Numbered from the stretch's first letter, positions 46,518-57,888 are shown. The stretch is 64,000 nt of DNA from Thysanoteuthis rhombus (GCA_963457665.1 OY735222.1:40266408-40330407); one strand, 5' to 3'. The notes: generated by a model from the letters alone, not told the origin. Translations and numbers: made by a program.

Positions 46518-46600
46518 TCAAGAAAAATAAAATATCAGAAAGTCAGGCTGAAGTTTGACCCTGAAGCAGCCAATCATGTATACTTACAAAAGTAACTTAC

Positions 46601-46633
46601 CGATTCTCCAGATAGATATCTAAACTACTCAAT
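46601..46633 (-). CDS. Possible small exon, partner of 46842-46878 (weak)
   Basis: 33 nt on the minus strand between ...atcttttatag and gtaagttac. Its open frame is phase 2 in and phase 2 out (LSSLDIYLEN). The neighbouring candidate at 46842-46878 ends in phase 2, so the two would join in frame. Both are short and unsupported by homology. Confidence 0.2.
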
Positions 46634-46841
46634 CTATAAAAGATATTACTTCTTTCATAATTATGAATTTATGAAAATATCACTTATTCTCATCTAAATA
46701 GCAATTTTTGACATCTGGACACAACCAAAAACATCTCTGAAAATCATCTCTGAAAAAACATCTCTGAAAATCATCAAATTGACAACACAGTGTTACAAGC
46801 CTTTTCCTCATGGGAATTAATTGAAGTAGCAGAAAACCTAC

Positions 46842-46878
46842 CTCACTGGCATTTTTCCAGCAAGTTCCTGCGAAAGGC
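46842..46878 (-). CDS. Possible small exon, partner of 46601-46633 (weak)
   Basis: 37 nt on the minus strand between ...cttcatttag and gtaggttttc. The phase 1 frame reads LSQELAGKMPV and exits in phase 2. An alternative open frame reads PFAGTCWKNASE. It could belong to the ectodomain part of the minus-strand gene, but nothing else supports this. Confidence 0.2.
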
Positions 46879-47203
46879 CTAAATGAAGATCAAATATTTT
46901 TCTAAGGGTAAGTTCAATCCAATACCTCATTCCACAATATTGCATCAATTTGCTTTTCTTTCACTTCCTGCGCCACTAAACTTGATGTATGTCTTTCTTA
47001 CTTCTCATTAAATTTTTCATATCCCATTCCCTTTCGCTTCCAGCCTCTTTCCAGTTCCTTTTTCCACAAAGTCTTGATAGCTTTTAAAGGCTAGCTACCA
47101 CTAGGAGGGGGTCCAAATCGACACTCATCTATCTGGCCAAAGATTTTACATGATGAAACTATGTCTACATCCCTTAGCTTGTGAAAAAGGTTACATGCAA
47201 ATA

Positions 47204-47410
47204 AATATATATATATATATATATATATTTCTGCATAAAAATGAATATATCGCTTAAATTCAGCCTTACTGACCACCCAGTTCCGTAGTCCAGAGGTAAG
47301 ATGTGTGAGTTTCAATTCTGCCTCATGATACTGGATGGGATAAAGTCTATAGCCACACTGAAGAGATGTAATACATCGAAACAGCTGTCTGTGGATGACA
47401 CCATTATATA
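47204..47410 (+). mobile_element. tRNA-derived SINE, copy 1, between (TA)n runs
   Basis: The plus strand: gcttaaattcagccttactg, A-box-like tagtccagagg (47288), B-box-like tttcaattctg (47310), then gaaacagctgtctgtggatg acaccattata running into (TA)n at 47401-47456. Same order as the copies at 51.7 kb (minus) and 57.6 kb (plus). Confidence 0.65.
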
Positions 47411-47422
47411 CATATACATATA

Positions 47423-47456
<34 letters not shown>
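47401..47456. repeat. (TA)n microsatellite, SINE tail
   Basis: TA dinucleotides with ca/gt interruptions directly after the SINE 3' end. Confidence 0.9.
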
Positions 47457-47460
<4 letters not shown>

Positions 47461-47635
47461 GTAACGTATTCATATTGTATTGCATCTTCTCTCTTTAACT
47501 AAAATATCATTTGATAATAAAGTTGAATATCAAAAAAAATAAAATGAAATATTCAATTGAACCTGCTTTCCAACCCCCAGGGGAGAAAACTGTATGGGTT
47601 GGCCAAGAAATTTAAATTCAAGATTTGAGATACAT

Positions 47636-48087
47636 ACTTACATTTCCCCTTATTTTTGACCTTTAAAAAATTAGGAAAATGTTTCCCTTCACATTTGATC
47701 CCTGAAAGAGAAAAAAAAAAGTTCATCCTACTTTTGACCACTGAAAGTTAAAAAAAATAAACCTTCCATTTTGCACTCTAAAAGAGGAAAGTACTCCCTT
47801 CACTTTTGACACCTAAAAGTATAAGTAAATTCATCCAAAATTTCTAACCCCTAAAAGAGGAGAAAATGTTTTTATTTAGATCCCTGAGAGTGAAAAAAAA
47901 AAAATACTCTCCATTTTCACTCGTAAAATGGATAAATGTTCCCCTCCACTCTTGACTCTCAAAAAGTTTTTTAAAAAATTACCTATAACTTTTGATCCTG
48001 TGATTTACTCTAACGAGTGAAGGCGAACATTTTATGTAAAATTTTACCCAATGAGAAAAAAATGTTACCCTTACTTTTGATCTCCAA
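47636..48087 (+). repeat. Degenerate CCCCTAAAAGTGG-type tandem array, copy 3
   Basis: About a dozen degenerate units of the form cccttcacttttgac-cctaaaag followed by an A-run. The last part (48012-48087) duplicates the inverted array at 44.2-44.3 kb. Confidence 0.8.
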
Positions 48088-48118
48088 AAAAACTAATGGC
48101 CCACCAGATCAACCAGGC

Positions 48119-48894
48119 TTTGCGGCCTAAATGTCCTCCTACGTCCTGTCCAGGCTGAGCGGTCCATGGCCAAAAGGGTTATAGATTTTTTTTCTTTGCA
48201 TGCGTGTGTGTGTGTGTGTGTGTGTGTATGTCTGGCAGCTCCTGATCTCATTTATGGGTTGACAACGTTGAAAATTTGCAAGGGTACACCTCTAGGAACC
48301 ATTTTTAGAACGCTTCATTTTGTTTTTCTCAAAAAAGTGCTTTTTAGTGTCTTCACCTTTACCAGGTATTTTTTTAATAATTTTACCTAAAAGATCTATT
48401 TTTTTTTCTGATATAGTTTAGATAAAAAATCTATTTTTTTAAAGATATTTCTACATATTTATTTTAGGTAATAAGTTCTCGTGCACGAGTGGGCTACGGT
48501 GATTCATTTACATGAGGCACAGATACATTACACGTACTGTTTGATCACTAGCTTTTTAAATAAATAAGCCATTTTCCTAGTTTTTTACCGGTGCCATTTT
48601 CCCAGCATCATTATACTGCCAACTGCAAATAATACACGTTAGGAGAAAAGAACTTGTGTCAACATTGTCTTTTAAAATCCAGTAAACATTTAATAAGAAA
48701 AAAATAACATGCACACTCCTCTTCACACTCTCCTGAGCATGAACATCCATTGTCACTTTTCTAGGTAGTGTTGGGGCAAAAAAGATATATTTACAGGAAG
48801 TTGGTGCTGAAGACATATACAGAATGAACTTCATGCATTTTGGCTATGGACCGCTCAGCCTGGACAGGACATAGGAGGACATTTAGGCCGCAAA
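48119..48894. mobile_element. Terminal-inverted-repeat element, ~0.78 kb (MITE-like)
   Basis: The left end (48119-48175) begins tttgcggcctaaatgtcctc and ends gtccatggccaaaa. The right end (48838-48894) is its reverse complement over 57 bp with two visible mismatches. The interior holds a (GT)n run at 48202-48228 and no transposase. Target-site duplications were not clear. Size and structure fit a non-autonomous DNA transposon. Confidence 0.75.
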
Positions 48895-49560
48895 TTTTTC
48901 TTTCAAAGATAAATTAGTCGCATTCTGTTTTTAAAGGCGAAAACTACTAACAATATGAGATTTAAAATGATCTAATAAAACTCTTCACAGATAATATGTT
49001 AATTCATTTTTGTTTAGTTCTATAAATCTTTGTTCAAAATTTTATAGCTATTTTTAGTTAGTTTTCTCAAATGTTAAGACTGAAACTTGCAGTAATCCGT
49101 TCTACACTGCTGTTTGTTTGCTTTTTGACTTGATGCCTTTTGTCCTGGATTCCCATGCACCGGAGGTCAATTTGAAATTTCTTTCGTAAACTTATTTTCG
49201 TATCTGTTGCTCCTCTTAAAAAATAAAGACTTGGATTCTCATCTACGCAAGTTTAAAACGTTTCTGATCCTCGTCTTCCATTGATTTAGCAGAATTCTTG
49301 ATACACTTGGGGTAGGTGGTCCCAATGGTAAAGTTTCACCCTCATCTTCGCACCCTCAATTTTTAAAAATGGCGCTCAAATTAGGAATAACAGAATTCAG
49401 AAAAGAAAAAAAAACTGATGTAAATACACAAATTCTATTGTTATTTCTAATTAAATTGTTGGAATCATTGTTTTTTTTTTGTATGCCATTTCAACATCGA
49501 GTGTGCCTTGGTGTTAGACTTTTTATTCAGTCCTTCCAAGAAAATAAACTTTCACTTTCC
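48895..49560. other. No gene recognised
   Basis: AT-rich spacer. A 72-codon plus-strand stretch at 49369-49587 has no motif. Confidence 0.4.
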
Positions 49561-49564
49561 TGGG

Positions 49565-49728
49565 TTTTCCCAGTGTTGCCAAATTAGCCTTTTTTCCGGT
49601 TGATAAACCGATTTCACTTTGATTCAGCTGATAAAAATCGGTCTAGGCGAATAGCCGAATATTCAGCCATTATAAAGAAATAAATAAGCTGATTTCATTC
49701 AAATTTCTGGCTAAATCAAAATATCCAG
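49565..49728. repeat. 'ttgccaaattagcc' repeat
   Basis: Begins gtgttgccaaattagccttt and is rich in agccg, agctgat and ggct words. Similar word-rich stretches with a ttgccaa or ttgg-agcatgg edge lie at 14220-14310, 25408-25570 and 58430-58550. Confidence 0.45.
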
Positions 49729-49935
49729 TAACCATCATCATCATCAACCCTTTTGACTCGTCGCGGTTCACAGACTTTCGTGGGTCCCCAAATACGCCAG
49801 ACCTCTCCATCAAGTGCGCCACCTAATCTTATTATTTGCAGGCCACAGTTTCGTATACGATCTTTGAAGGTTCGTGATGTCCAGTTGCATGACAAACACC
49901 TGGCATTCGTGCAACATTGCCACAACCAAGCAAGT
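49729..49935 (-). mobile_element. Different LINE family, short 3' end
   Basis: The minus strand reads with a frame containing ALDGEVWRIWGPTKVCEPRR and ends in a (GAT)n run at 49733-49746. Its arrangement is like the RTE copies, but the sequence is from another subfamily, and this is the only copy. Confidence 0.5.
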
Positions 49936-49949
49936 CAATCACTCCTCCT

Positions 49950-50047
49950 TCTGCATCAGTTGAATTGAATAAAGTTTTCATCTTAGATTAACAATATCAT
50001 TAATATATACTGGTGTTAACTTTTATCGTTAACTCTTAATATAATAC

Positions 50048-50108
<61 letters not shown>

Positions 50109-50980
50109 CTCTAAATTTTTTTATTTTAGCCATTTTCTGGAGCAATTTAACCCCCCACTCCGAATTAAAATAGATTTGGCCTCATTGCTTTTCCCTCGTA
50201 TATCCGCTAACTGCCTTACTGATTGCCACAAGTGGAACCTAGTTTTTCTTCCTACAAAACTATTTTGTTTGTTTTTTTTAAACGAAAACTGAGAATGGCT
50301 GAAAAAAATGAGGTATTGTAGTAAAATTGACAACTTTTTCACTATTTTTCGCTTTGTATGTGTTTTAAAATATCTTTGAACAACTTGAACTAAAAGAAAA
50401 GTGAAAAGTATATCCGTGTTGAAAATGACTTCTTTTACTCTTCTTTCTCGTACATGAAACTAACGAGTACTATTAATCTGATAAATTCAGACCTGAATAA
50501 AATGTTGCTGGCTTACAATTCCTCAACTTACGAGTTAGTAAGTCCAAGGTCAAATAATTGAGAAAGCATTCATTTTTTCACACAACAAATATTTATTTTT
50601 CAACATGAACCTTTTCCTTCCTTGTCAATGTAGATAGCGCAAGTATTTCTTTGATCACATAGATTGTAAATCATGCAGGAAATATTTCATACCAGAATTC
50701 TGCTAAACCGTGTCGGTTTACACACTTATATTAAAAATTTAGTTTTGTTTTTAAACTTGATTTTTTCTTCATTTATTTCACTCGGCCTATCCACGAACAA
50801 AATAATTCTAAATAAAAACCATGAATGTTTTTTCGTTTTTTTAAAAAAATGTTATGTACTCTCCAAAACAGCTGCACCTTCGGGGTTGCAAATACATGTA
50901 CAAGGGTTACTTGATCCCAAGATTAACATAGGATTGATGGGGTTGACTTCTGGTGATCTAAAAAATTACCTCTCAGGGAG
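49950..50980. other. No gene recognised; contains (TA)n
   Basis: A (TA)n run at 50049-50107. The remainder is AT-rich without recognisable coding sequence. Confidence 0.45.
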
Positions 50981-50984
50981 ATGC

Positions 50985-51425
50985 AGAACTGTGCAGTCAG
51001 CTCGGGCATCTGTCCACATGGTCTCTTTCTAGTCTGAGCTCGAATTTGTACAGACAGCTGAACTGCCATTTTACTCTAGTGAAAGGGCGGCAGATTCCTA
51101 CAGGCAACTTGGATATCTTTTAATTGGTGTGTCTTGGACCTGAGCTTCAATCTGCATAAGCAACTGTACTGTTGGGTTACTCCTCTGAAAGGTCGACTGA
51201 CCTCTAGAGCCAGTTTGAGCATATGCTTCTAGCGGTGTGTCTTGGACGAGATCTAATCTGCATGGGAAGATGTATTGTCAGGGTACTCCTTCAAACAGTC
51301 AGTAGAGCTCTACAGCCAGCTTGGGTATCTCCTAGTGTTCAGAACCTGAGCTTCAATTACTCCAGTTAACTATTCTGTCTGAAAGGAGGTGGCAGACTTT
51401 CACTACCAGCTCCGGCTTTTGCCAG
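50985..51425. repeat. Degenerate ~115-bp tandem repeat, about four copies
   Basis: Recurring phrases gtgtcttggac / cctgagcttcaat / ctgcat-gcaactgtactg / actcctctgaaagg / gccagcttgggtatct occur near 50990, 51130, 51236 and 51340 with many substitutions. GC-richer than the surroundings. Confidence 0.7.
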
Positions 51426-51645
51426 AAGAAAACTCCAACAGAACTATAATCTAGGCACCTTGCTCCTATCTTTCTACCTGGGTGGTCTATGGCATACAAA
51501 CCCTTTGTTTAAAGGATGGGGCTAGCTGTGTGCATGCTGCATCTTATCTTGAGACTATTGTGCACACCTTAAGGCTATTCACGTACCAGGACCCAAAGGT
51601 GAGGAAAGTCCTCCCAGATCTTTGCTTGTGAAACAAAGCCAATAC
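51426..51645. other. GC-richer unclassified segment after the tandem repeat
   Basis: Continues from the repeat to aaacaaagcc and then a (TA)n run. No frame or family recognised; possibly part of the same interspersed element as the repeat. Confidence 0.3.
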
Positions 51646-51664
51646 ATATATATATATATATATA

Positions 51665-51920
51665 TAATTATAATAATGATAATTAGATAATTGAGTCATC
51701 CACAGACAGCTGTTTCATCGTATTACAACTCTTCAGACTATCCAGTGCCACGAGGTAGGATTGAAACCTTCGCCTCAAACCTAGAGGCTGGCATTTTACC
51801 TCTGTTCTACGCAGAACTGGATGGTCAGTAAGGCTGAACTTAAGCAATATATTTACTTATGCACAATTCCCCATCCACCAGAGTGCTCCATTCCAGAGTT
51901 GGAAGAGCATTGCTCATAGC
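51665..51920 (-). mobile_element. tRNA-derived SINE, copy 2
   Basis: On the minus strand: tggaatggagcactctggtg, tgaccatccagttctgcgta, A-box-like tagaacagagg, B-box-like ggtttcaatcc, gaaacagctgtctgtggatg and a TA-rich tail. A fragment of the tail (ataattgagtcat) recurs at 51995-52008. Confidence 0.7.
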
Positions 51921-52017
51921 TTATGAAGAACGAGTTACCTTACTTGAAGAGTGTTCAACCCTGAATAAGGGAACATTAATTATGATAATAATTAAATAAT
52001 TGAGTCATATATATCTG

Positions 52018-52018
<1 letters not shown>

Positions 52019-52101
<83 letters not shown>
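52019..52101. repeat. (CT)n(TA)n compound microsatellite
   Basis: About 45 bases of CT dinucleotides followed by about 38 of TA. Confidence 0.97.
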
Positions 52102-52102
<1 letters not shown>

Positions 52103-52349
52103 TCCTTTCAAAATCATCTCATAGAAATTCAATTTCATGGTTATTAATCAATATTTAAGTAAACATGTAGATAAACGTGCAAAAATACCTATAAATGAAA
52201 TATGTACTTCTGTAGTGTGATTTTCTTGGTTCTCTGTTCATAACTATGAACTTTTCCACTTTGCGTTGACAAGATCTGATGCATTTTTCCCATAGTGAAA
52301 AGCAATCATGTCGAATTTAGTTTGAATGTCATCAACAAATATTTCCAAG

Positions 52350-52470
52350 TCAGCATTTCCTATAAATGTAAGACAGACCACACACACAAAAAAATGAAAT
52401 TGCACCCAGGAGAAGAGCTGAGACCATGAGACTGATAAGTATATTGGTGCTTACAGCAAGGTTTAAACAA
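52350..52470 (-). other. Possible single transmembrane coding stretch (weak)
   Basis: Minus strand: NILISLMVSALLLGAI then SFFCVCGLSYIYRKC and a stop. It resembles a terminal transmembrane exon in style, hydrophobic with a short basic end, and a gtaag before it could be read as an acceptor. No homologous copy exists among the array exons, so it may be chance. Confidence 0.2.
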
Positions 52471-54335
52471 AATATATAGAGAAAAAGAGTCTCAACCTGC
52501 CATTGAATCTGGAAAGAAAATTCCTTTTGAAAGAACAGGAAAAGAAGAAAAGATAGTCTTTTCATTGTACACCTGAGTCTCACAGTTTTCTTCAACACAA
52601 ATTTCCTCTCTCTTCATTTTTTTTTCTTTTTCAGTTTATAATTTTTCTGTTATTTTCAATGAAACTAAGTGTTCTTTTTCTCTCATAACCTCCAACTTTA
52701 GCTTCTGTCTCTCTGAAAAATATCAAGCATAAATTTCTGCCTTTGTTGTAAGAATACGAAAAATTACATCAAACATGAAAAAAAAACAAACAAACTGACT
52801 TCTGATAGAATGAACAGGAAGAGAGAAATATGAAAAAATGATACAAATATAGTTATGATTGCTGATCCCAATACCTTTCCAAATGCACATCTAAGAATCA
52901 GCTCCCACGCTGGTGTGCAGTCTATCTCTTGTGTGTTTTTTAAAAGAAAAGAAGTATAACCTACATTGACCCATCATTTTCTAATCGCGTGCTTCAAATA
53001 ATTTTTTTTCTACGCAATAAATCCAACACCTCCATTTCCTCGAACCGTTTCCCTCGAAATCCAAACGAATCCGTATATTCCTTAATTCTATAAACAGAGC
53101 ACATTCTAAGAAAGGAACTGCAGCCCATGAAATCAAACACCTTACGAAGACGCATTTGGAAAATACACAAGGACAGCAAACACAATTTACGTATTAAAAT
53201 TATACAAAAAAAACAAAACAAAACATGGTTTGTTTAAAAGATGAATTTTCCACGGAAGTATTTCTTTGTAGAAATTAAAGAGGCTGAGTTGAGTTATTTG
53301 TTTGGAGAGAAATTAAATGATCATATAATGATAGAAATAATGTATGTTTGAGTTTTTCAAAATCAGGTGTTGATTTTGTGGAGAAAAATTTTGTCCATAC
53401 AAAGACTATTGTGTCAAAAATGTAGCGAAGATGATGGTATGTCATTTTTAAGTAAGAGAGGAAGTATTGTTTTTCACAATTCATGTATGTATCTACTCTC
53501 TCTCACCCCTTTGAGTTTACCATCCAAAAAGATATGAACCAGGAGTCTGGAGTAAGTCTCCTCAAAATCATGGGCCTGGGCCAAATTGCCTAACTGGCCC
53601 GTCTCTCTGCACAGCCCTGTATTCATCTGACTATAATTTGAGAAATCTCCATGTGTGTTCAAAGTGTTCATGCAGCAAAATAACATGACAACTGGCCATT
53701 GAAAAGGGTTGATATTCACCAGATATTGGTCTGCACACCGGACACTGATCTGTTAAGTTTGAAGTCCTTTGGATCAGCAGTTCTCGATATAAGAGGAGTG
53801 CTAGATTTACAATAGAAATTCACATGAATTTAGTTGTTTACCTGAATTCATGAGGAAGAGAACCAAGGTTTTTTACTGACAAAATTTTCTGTCGAACTTG
53901 ATTGAATTGAATTATAGTTTGATGACATAATTGAATTTTTTTCAAGATTCTGTTTTAATTGTCACTATTAACGGCGTCATAAACAAATTCTTTTGTTTTC
54001 CTCATTTTATCAAACCGAATTTCTATTCATCCAACTGTTTTGTTTCATTTTCATTCGAAAAGAAAGTAAAGGAAATTATTTTTTTATCAATGTCGGATAA
54101 ATAAGAGTGTATTTTCTCATTTTTTATTTATAGATCTAAATTTAGGTATCTAAATTTGCAACACTGAAAAGAATCAATCAAAATACTTTAGAGCTGTAGC
54201 TTTGAACAATAAATGGAAAATTATCTTGTATGACAATTATCGTTGGCTGCTCAATGTACCATGAAGTCTAGCCCCTTCTAAACATGCATCTTTTGAACCG
54301 GCTTGCTCTAGTGTTTTTAAATGATGAAAATCATC
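52471..54335. other. No gene recognised
   Basis: AT-rich. A GC-richer patch at 53560-53750 gives an open minus-strand frame containing GLCRETGQLGNLAQAHDFEE, which I could not assign. Confidence 0.35.
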
Positions 54336-54338
54336 ATT

Positions 54339-55361
54339 CATCATCATCATCATCATCAGTCTTTTAGCGTCCGTCTTTGGACATAGACCTTCCCCAGGAT
54401 TTGCCACACTTCTCTATCATGGGCGTCACGGAGCCAGTACTTCCTGAACTTGTCTAGCTCGTCTCTCCATCTAACATTTTGCCGGCCTCGGTTGCGCATA
54501 TGGTCTCGGGGAATCCATGTTGTGAGTCGTGATGTCCATCGATTGTCTGCCATTCTTGCAACATGGCCAGCCCAATGCCATTTGAGAATTTTTTATGGAT
54601 TCTATGATGTCTCTAACTCTTGTCTTTTCCCGAATGTACTGTGCTGTTTTGTGGTCTCTCCATGTGAGGCCCAGCATTATTCTTTCATGTGCACGTTGCA
54701 TGGTTCTCAGCTTACGGGTCTGTTTCTTGGTTAAGTTCCATGTTTCAGCTCCATAAGTGACTATTGGGAGGATGCATTGGTTATACACCCTTCTCTTTAG
54801 GATTAATGGGATCTTATTATTTTTGAAGGTTGAGCTAGCTCTGCCGAAGGCTTGCCATCCTAGTGTGATTCTTCGCTTGATTTCTTCTTCTTTTGAGGGT
54901 CTCATGGAGATTCGTTGCCCTAGGTAGATGTAGTGGTCTACTTTCTCGAGTTCTGTGTCCTCGATTTCGATCTTAGTGTTTTTATCTCCAATGTGGTTGT
55001 TGCACATGATCTTCGTCTTGCTGAAGTTCATGTGTAGGCCGACTTTCTTGCTCTCTTCATTTAGTTCATCTATCATTAGTTGGAGGTCGTGTAGGTTCTC
55101 TGCAAAAAGGGCTATGTCGTCTGCGAATCTGAGGTTGCTCAGATACTCGCCGTCTATTTTAATTCCTTTACTCTCCCAGTCTAGCCTTCTGAAGATCATC
55201 CCGAGGCAGGCTGTGAAGAGTTGAGGTGAGCTGGTATCACCTTGTCTTACTCCTTTCTGGAGCTGGAAGGGGTCCGAGTCTTTATGTAGCCTGATAAATG
55301 AGCTGCCGTGATTGTATATATGTTTCAACACTTCAACATATACTGGATCTACACCTTGCCG
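54339..55361 (-). mobile_element. RTE LINE, best-preserved C-terminal half of reverse transcriptase
   Basis: A 286-codon minus-strand frame contains KHIYNHGSSFIRLHKDSD, QKGVRQGDTSSPQLFTACL, the catalytic FADDIALFAENL, HMNFSKTKIM (thumb), ITLGWQAFGRASSTFKNNK, YGAETWNLTKKQ and MQRAHERIMLGLTWRDH. One frameshift near 54555 then shifts to MADNRWTSRLTTWIPRDH and RDELDKFRKYWLRDAHDREV. It ends in (CAT)n on the plus strand. The intact FADD box and single frameshift mark it as the youngest RTE copy here. It is 5' truncated at about 55361. Confidence 0.92.
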
Positions 55362-55744
55362 ACTGATGAATCTTAATTGGTAATCCTTAGACTAGCTTAA
55401 ATATTTTAAAAGACTGGAGTTTGTAATCATTTTAATTTTTTTCAATTGAAATGGCTCAACATTTGCTCACATTTCTACGGTAGCCACTTACAAGAAAAAG
55501 GGTGTCATCTATAGAATGCTGTCAAACCACCAACAACCACAAAGGAAAAAATAGAAGAAACCAAACTAAACAGAACAATAAAGAAGGAACTAAGAGAAGA
55601 CAAAAGAAAGAAGCCATCATCGAGACCAATCTTGAAAAACATTGAGGATTTGAAGCAATGAACAAAGCTCTCAGTACATGACAGAAAGAGATAGCTAGCA
55701 TACTCAAAGCAAACGGAGACATAATTACAGACAGAGACGGAATT

Positions 55745-55895
55745 ATTTCTATTATTATTCGGACTATCCTCATATTGGTTGTTTTTCATACAACGTTTTG
55801 GCCATTGTACTCTATGGCCTTCATCAGGTATCATCTGGTAGGTGTATGAAAAACAACCAAGATGAGGATAGTCCGAATAATAATAGAAATAATAA
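55745..55895. mobile_element. Short inverted SINE segment in front of an RTE copy
   Basis: The left arm (ttatttctattattattcgg, ctatcctcatattggttgtt) and right arm (tgtatgaaaaacaaccaaga, ggatagtccgaataataata) are inverted copies around a short piece of SINE body (ggccttcatcaggtatcatc). The right arm continues in frame into the RTE at 55896. Confidence 0.6.
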
Positions 55896-57508
55896 TAATA
55901 CCTCATCTCAAAAATTCAGAGAGAGACAGAATTGTTGAACGCGCCCAAGAATTTTACCAGGAACTCTGCTCTTCAAAACTAGGACAATATAACAATGACC
56001 AGAATATACAAGATGCCGACAATCAGTTTGAGGACTTCCCCGAAGTTACACCATGGGAAGTAAAGCAAACCATCAAACAAACAAAAAAAGGAAAAGCCCC
56101 TGGACCAGATAACATCACCATTGATCTACTCAAAAAAGGTAGTAAGATCATGTACAGAAAGCTAGCTATTCTATTTAACTAAAACAGAGTAAAGTCCCAA
56201 AGGACTGGAACACTAAAATGATAATGCTTCTACATAAAAAGAGAAACCCCAAAGACCTCAACAACTACAGACCTATTAGCCTACTCAAATGCATCTATGA
56301 ATTGTTCATAAAAATCATCACCAACCGGATCACTAAAACACTAGATGAAAACCAACCACGACAACAGGCTGGATTTAGAAGAAGTTATTTGACCATGGAC
56401 CATCTTCTTTCAATAAATCAGCTGAAAGAGAAAGCAGCAGAATACAAAATGCCACTCGCTGTAGCATTTATAGATTTCAAGAAGGCATTCTACTCTGTAG
56501 AAATTCCCATGGTCATGTGGGCCATCACCCTACAAGGTGAAGACCCTGCATACATCAAAGCACTGCAACATATATACAATCATGGCAACTCATTCATTAG
56601 GCTGCATAAGGACTCTGGATCGTTTCAGCTCCCAAAAGGAGTAAAACAAGGTGATGCCAGCTCACACAAACTCCTTACAGCCTGCCTCGAGATGATCTTC
56701 CGATACATGGACTGGGAAAACAGAGGAATCAAAATAGACGGCAAATATCTGAGCAACCTTAGATTTGTAAACGACATCGAGAACCTATACAAACTCCAAC
56801 TATTGCTAGATGAACTAAACGGAGAAAGCAAAAAAGTCAGCCTACACATGAACTTCAGTAAAATGATAATCGTATTGAGAATAAGAACATAACTGTCAAG
56901 ATAAAAGATGTAAAACTTGGCAAGGTAGACTACTATATCTACCTAGGACAATGAATCTCCATGAGACCCTCAAAAGAGGAGGAAATCAACAAAGAACCAA
57001 TTTGGGATGGCAAGCCTTCGGCAGAGCAAGCTCAACTTTCAAGAACCAGATGATCCCTATAATACTAAAAAGAAGAGTATACAACCAATGCAATCTCTCG
57101 ATAGTCACTTATGGAGCTGAAACATGGAACCTAACCAAGAGATAGGCCTGCAAACTAAGAAGCAAGCAACGCGTGCATGAGAGAATCATGCTTAACCTCA
57201 CATGGAGAGATCACAAGATAGCACAATATATCAGGAAGAAAACAGGAGTCCAAGACATCATAGAATCTATAAAAAAATTTTAATGGCAATGGGCAGTCCA
57301 TGTTGCAAGAATGAAAGATAACTGATGGATATCACGACTCACAACATGGATCCCCAGAGATGACATGCAAAACCGAGACCGACAGAATACAAGATGGAGA
57401 GATGAACTGGACAAATTCAGAAAATACTGGCTCCGTGAAGAGAAGTCTGGTGAATCCTAGGGAAGGTCTATGTCCAACGATGAACATTAATAGACAGATG
57501 ATGATTGA
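55862..57508 (+). mobile_element. RTE LINE, about 1.65 kb, longest copy in the window, defective
   Basis: The plus-strand frame starts at an ATG within the SINE-like junction (MRIVRIII), then HLKNSERDRIVERAQEFYQE, TPWEVKQTIKQTKKGKAPGP, DNITIDLLKK; a stop; RNPKDLNNYRPISLLKCIYE, AVAFIDFKKAFYSVEIPM, LPKGVKQGDASSHKLLTACL and the catalytic region as FVNDIENL. In the 54.3-kb copy this region is FADDIALFAENL, so here one catalytic Asp is Asn and several residues are missing. C-terminal blocks continue in other frames to cagatgatgattgat near 57500. It diverges head-to-head from the copy at 54339-55361. Confidence 0.9.
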
Positions 57509-57512
57509 TATT

Positions 57513-57539
<27 letters not shown>

Positions 57540-57545
<6 letters not shown>

Positions 57546-57803
57546 AATGCTCTTCCAACTCTGGAATGGAGCACTCTGGTGGAAGGGGAATTGTGCGTAA
57601 GTGAAATAAATCGCTTAAATTTGGACCTACTGACCGTCCAGTTCTGCGTAGAGTAGGGGTAAAATGTCAGCCTCTGGGTCCTGAGGTGAAAGTTCTAATC
57701 CTACCTCGTGGTACTTGAAGGGATATTGGATAGTGTATAGCCAAACTGAAGAGATATAATACTACGAAACAGCTGTCTGTGGATGCCACAATTATTAATC
57801 ATC

Positions 57804-57805
<2 letters not shown>
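57540..57805 (+). mobile_element. tRNA-derived SINE, copy 3
   Basis: Plus strand: tggaatggagcactctggtg, gaccgtccagttctgcgtag, A-box-like tagagtagggg, B-box-like agttctaatcc, cgaaacagctgtctgtggat and attattaatcatca before the (TA)n at 57806. Confidence 0.7.
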
Positions 57806-57887
<82 letters not shown>

Positions 57888-57888
57888 G
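57806..57888. repeat. Long (TA)n microsatellite, SINE tail
   Basis: About 80 bases of TA with a single tgta interruption. Another (TA)n lies at 58036-58064. Confidence 0.97.

Noticed and set aside
46213-46521. Poly-serine/valine reading frame on the minus strand
   Set aside because: It is the translation of the trinucleotide tail of an RTE fragment.
47091-47498. Tyr/Ile repeat reading frames on both strands
   Set aside because: Translations of (TA)n microsatellites around a SINE.
53474-53719. 81-codon minus-strand frame with a possible acceptor
   Set aside because: Protein-like composition but no motif or partner exon; I could not support a gene.
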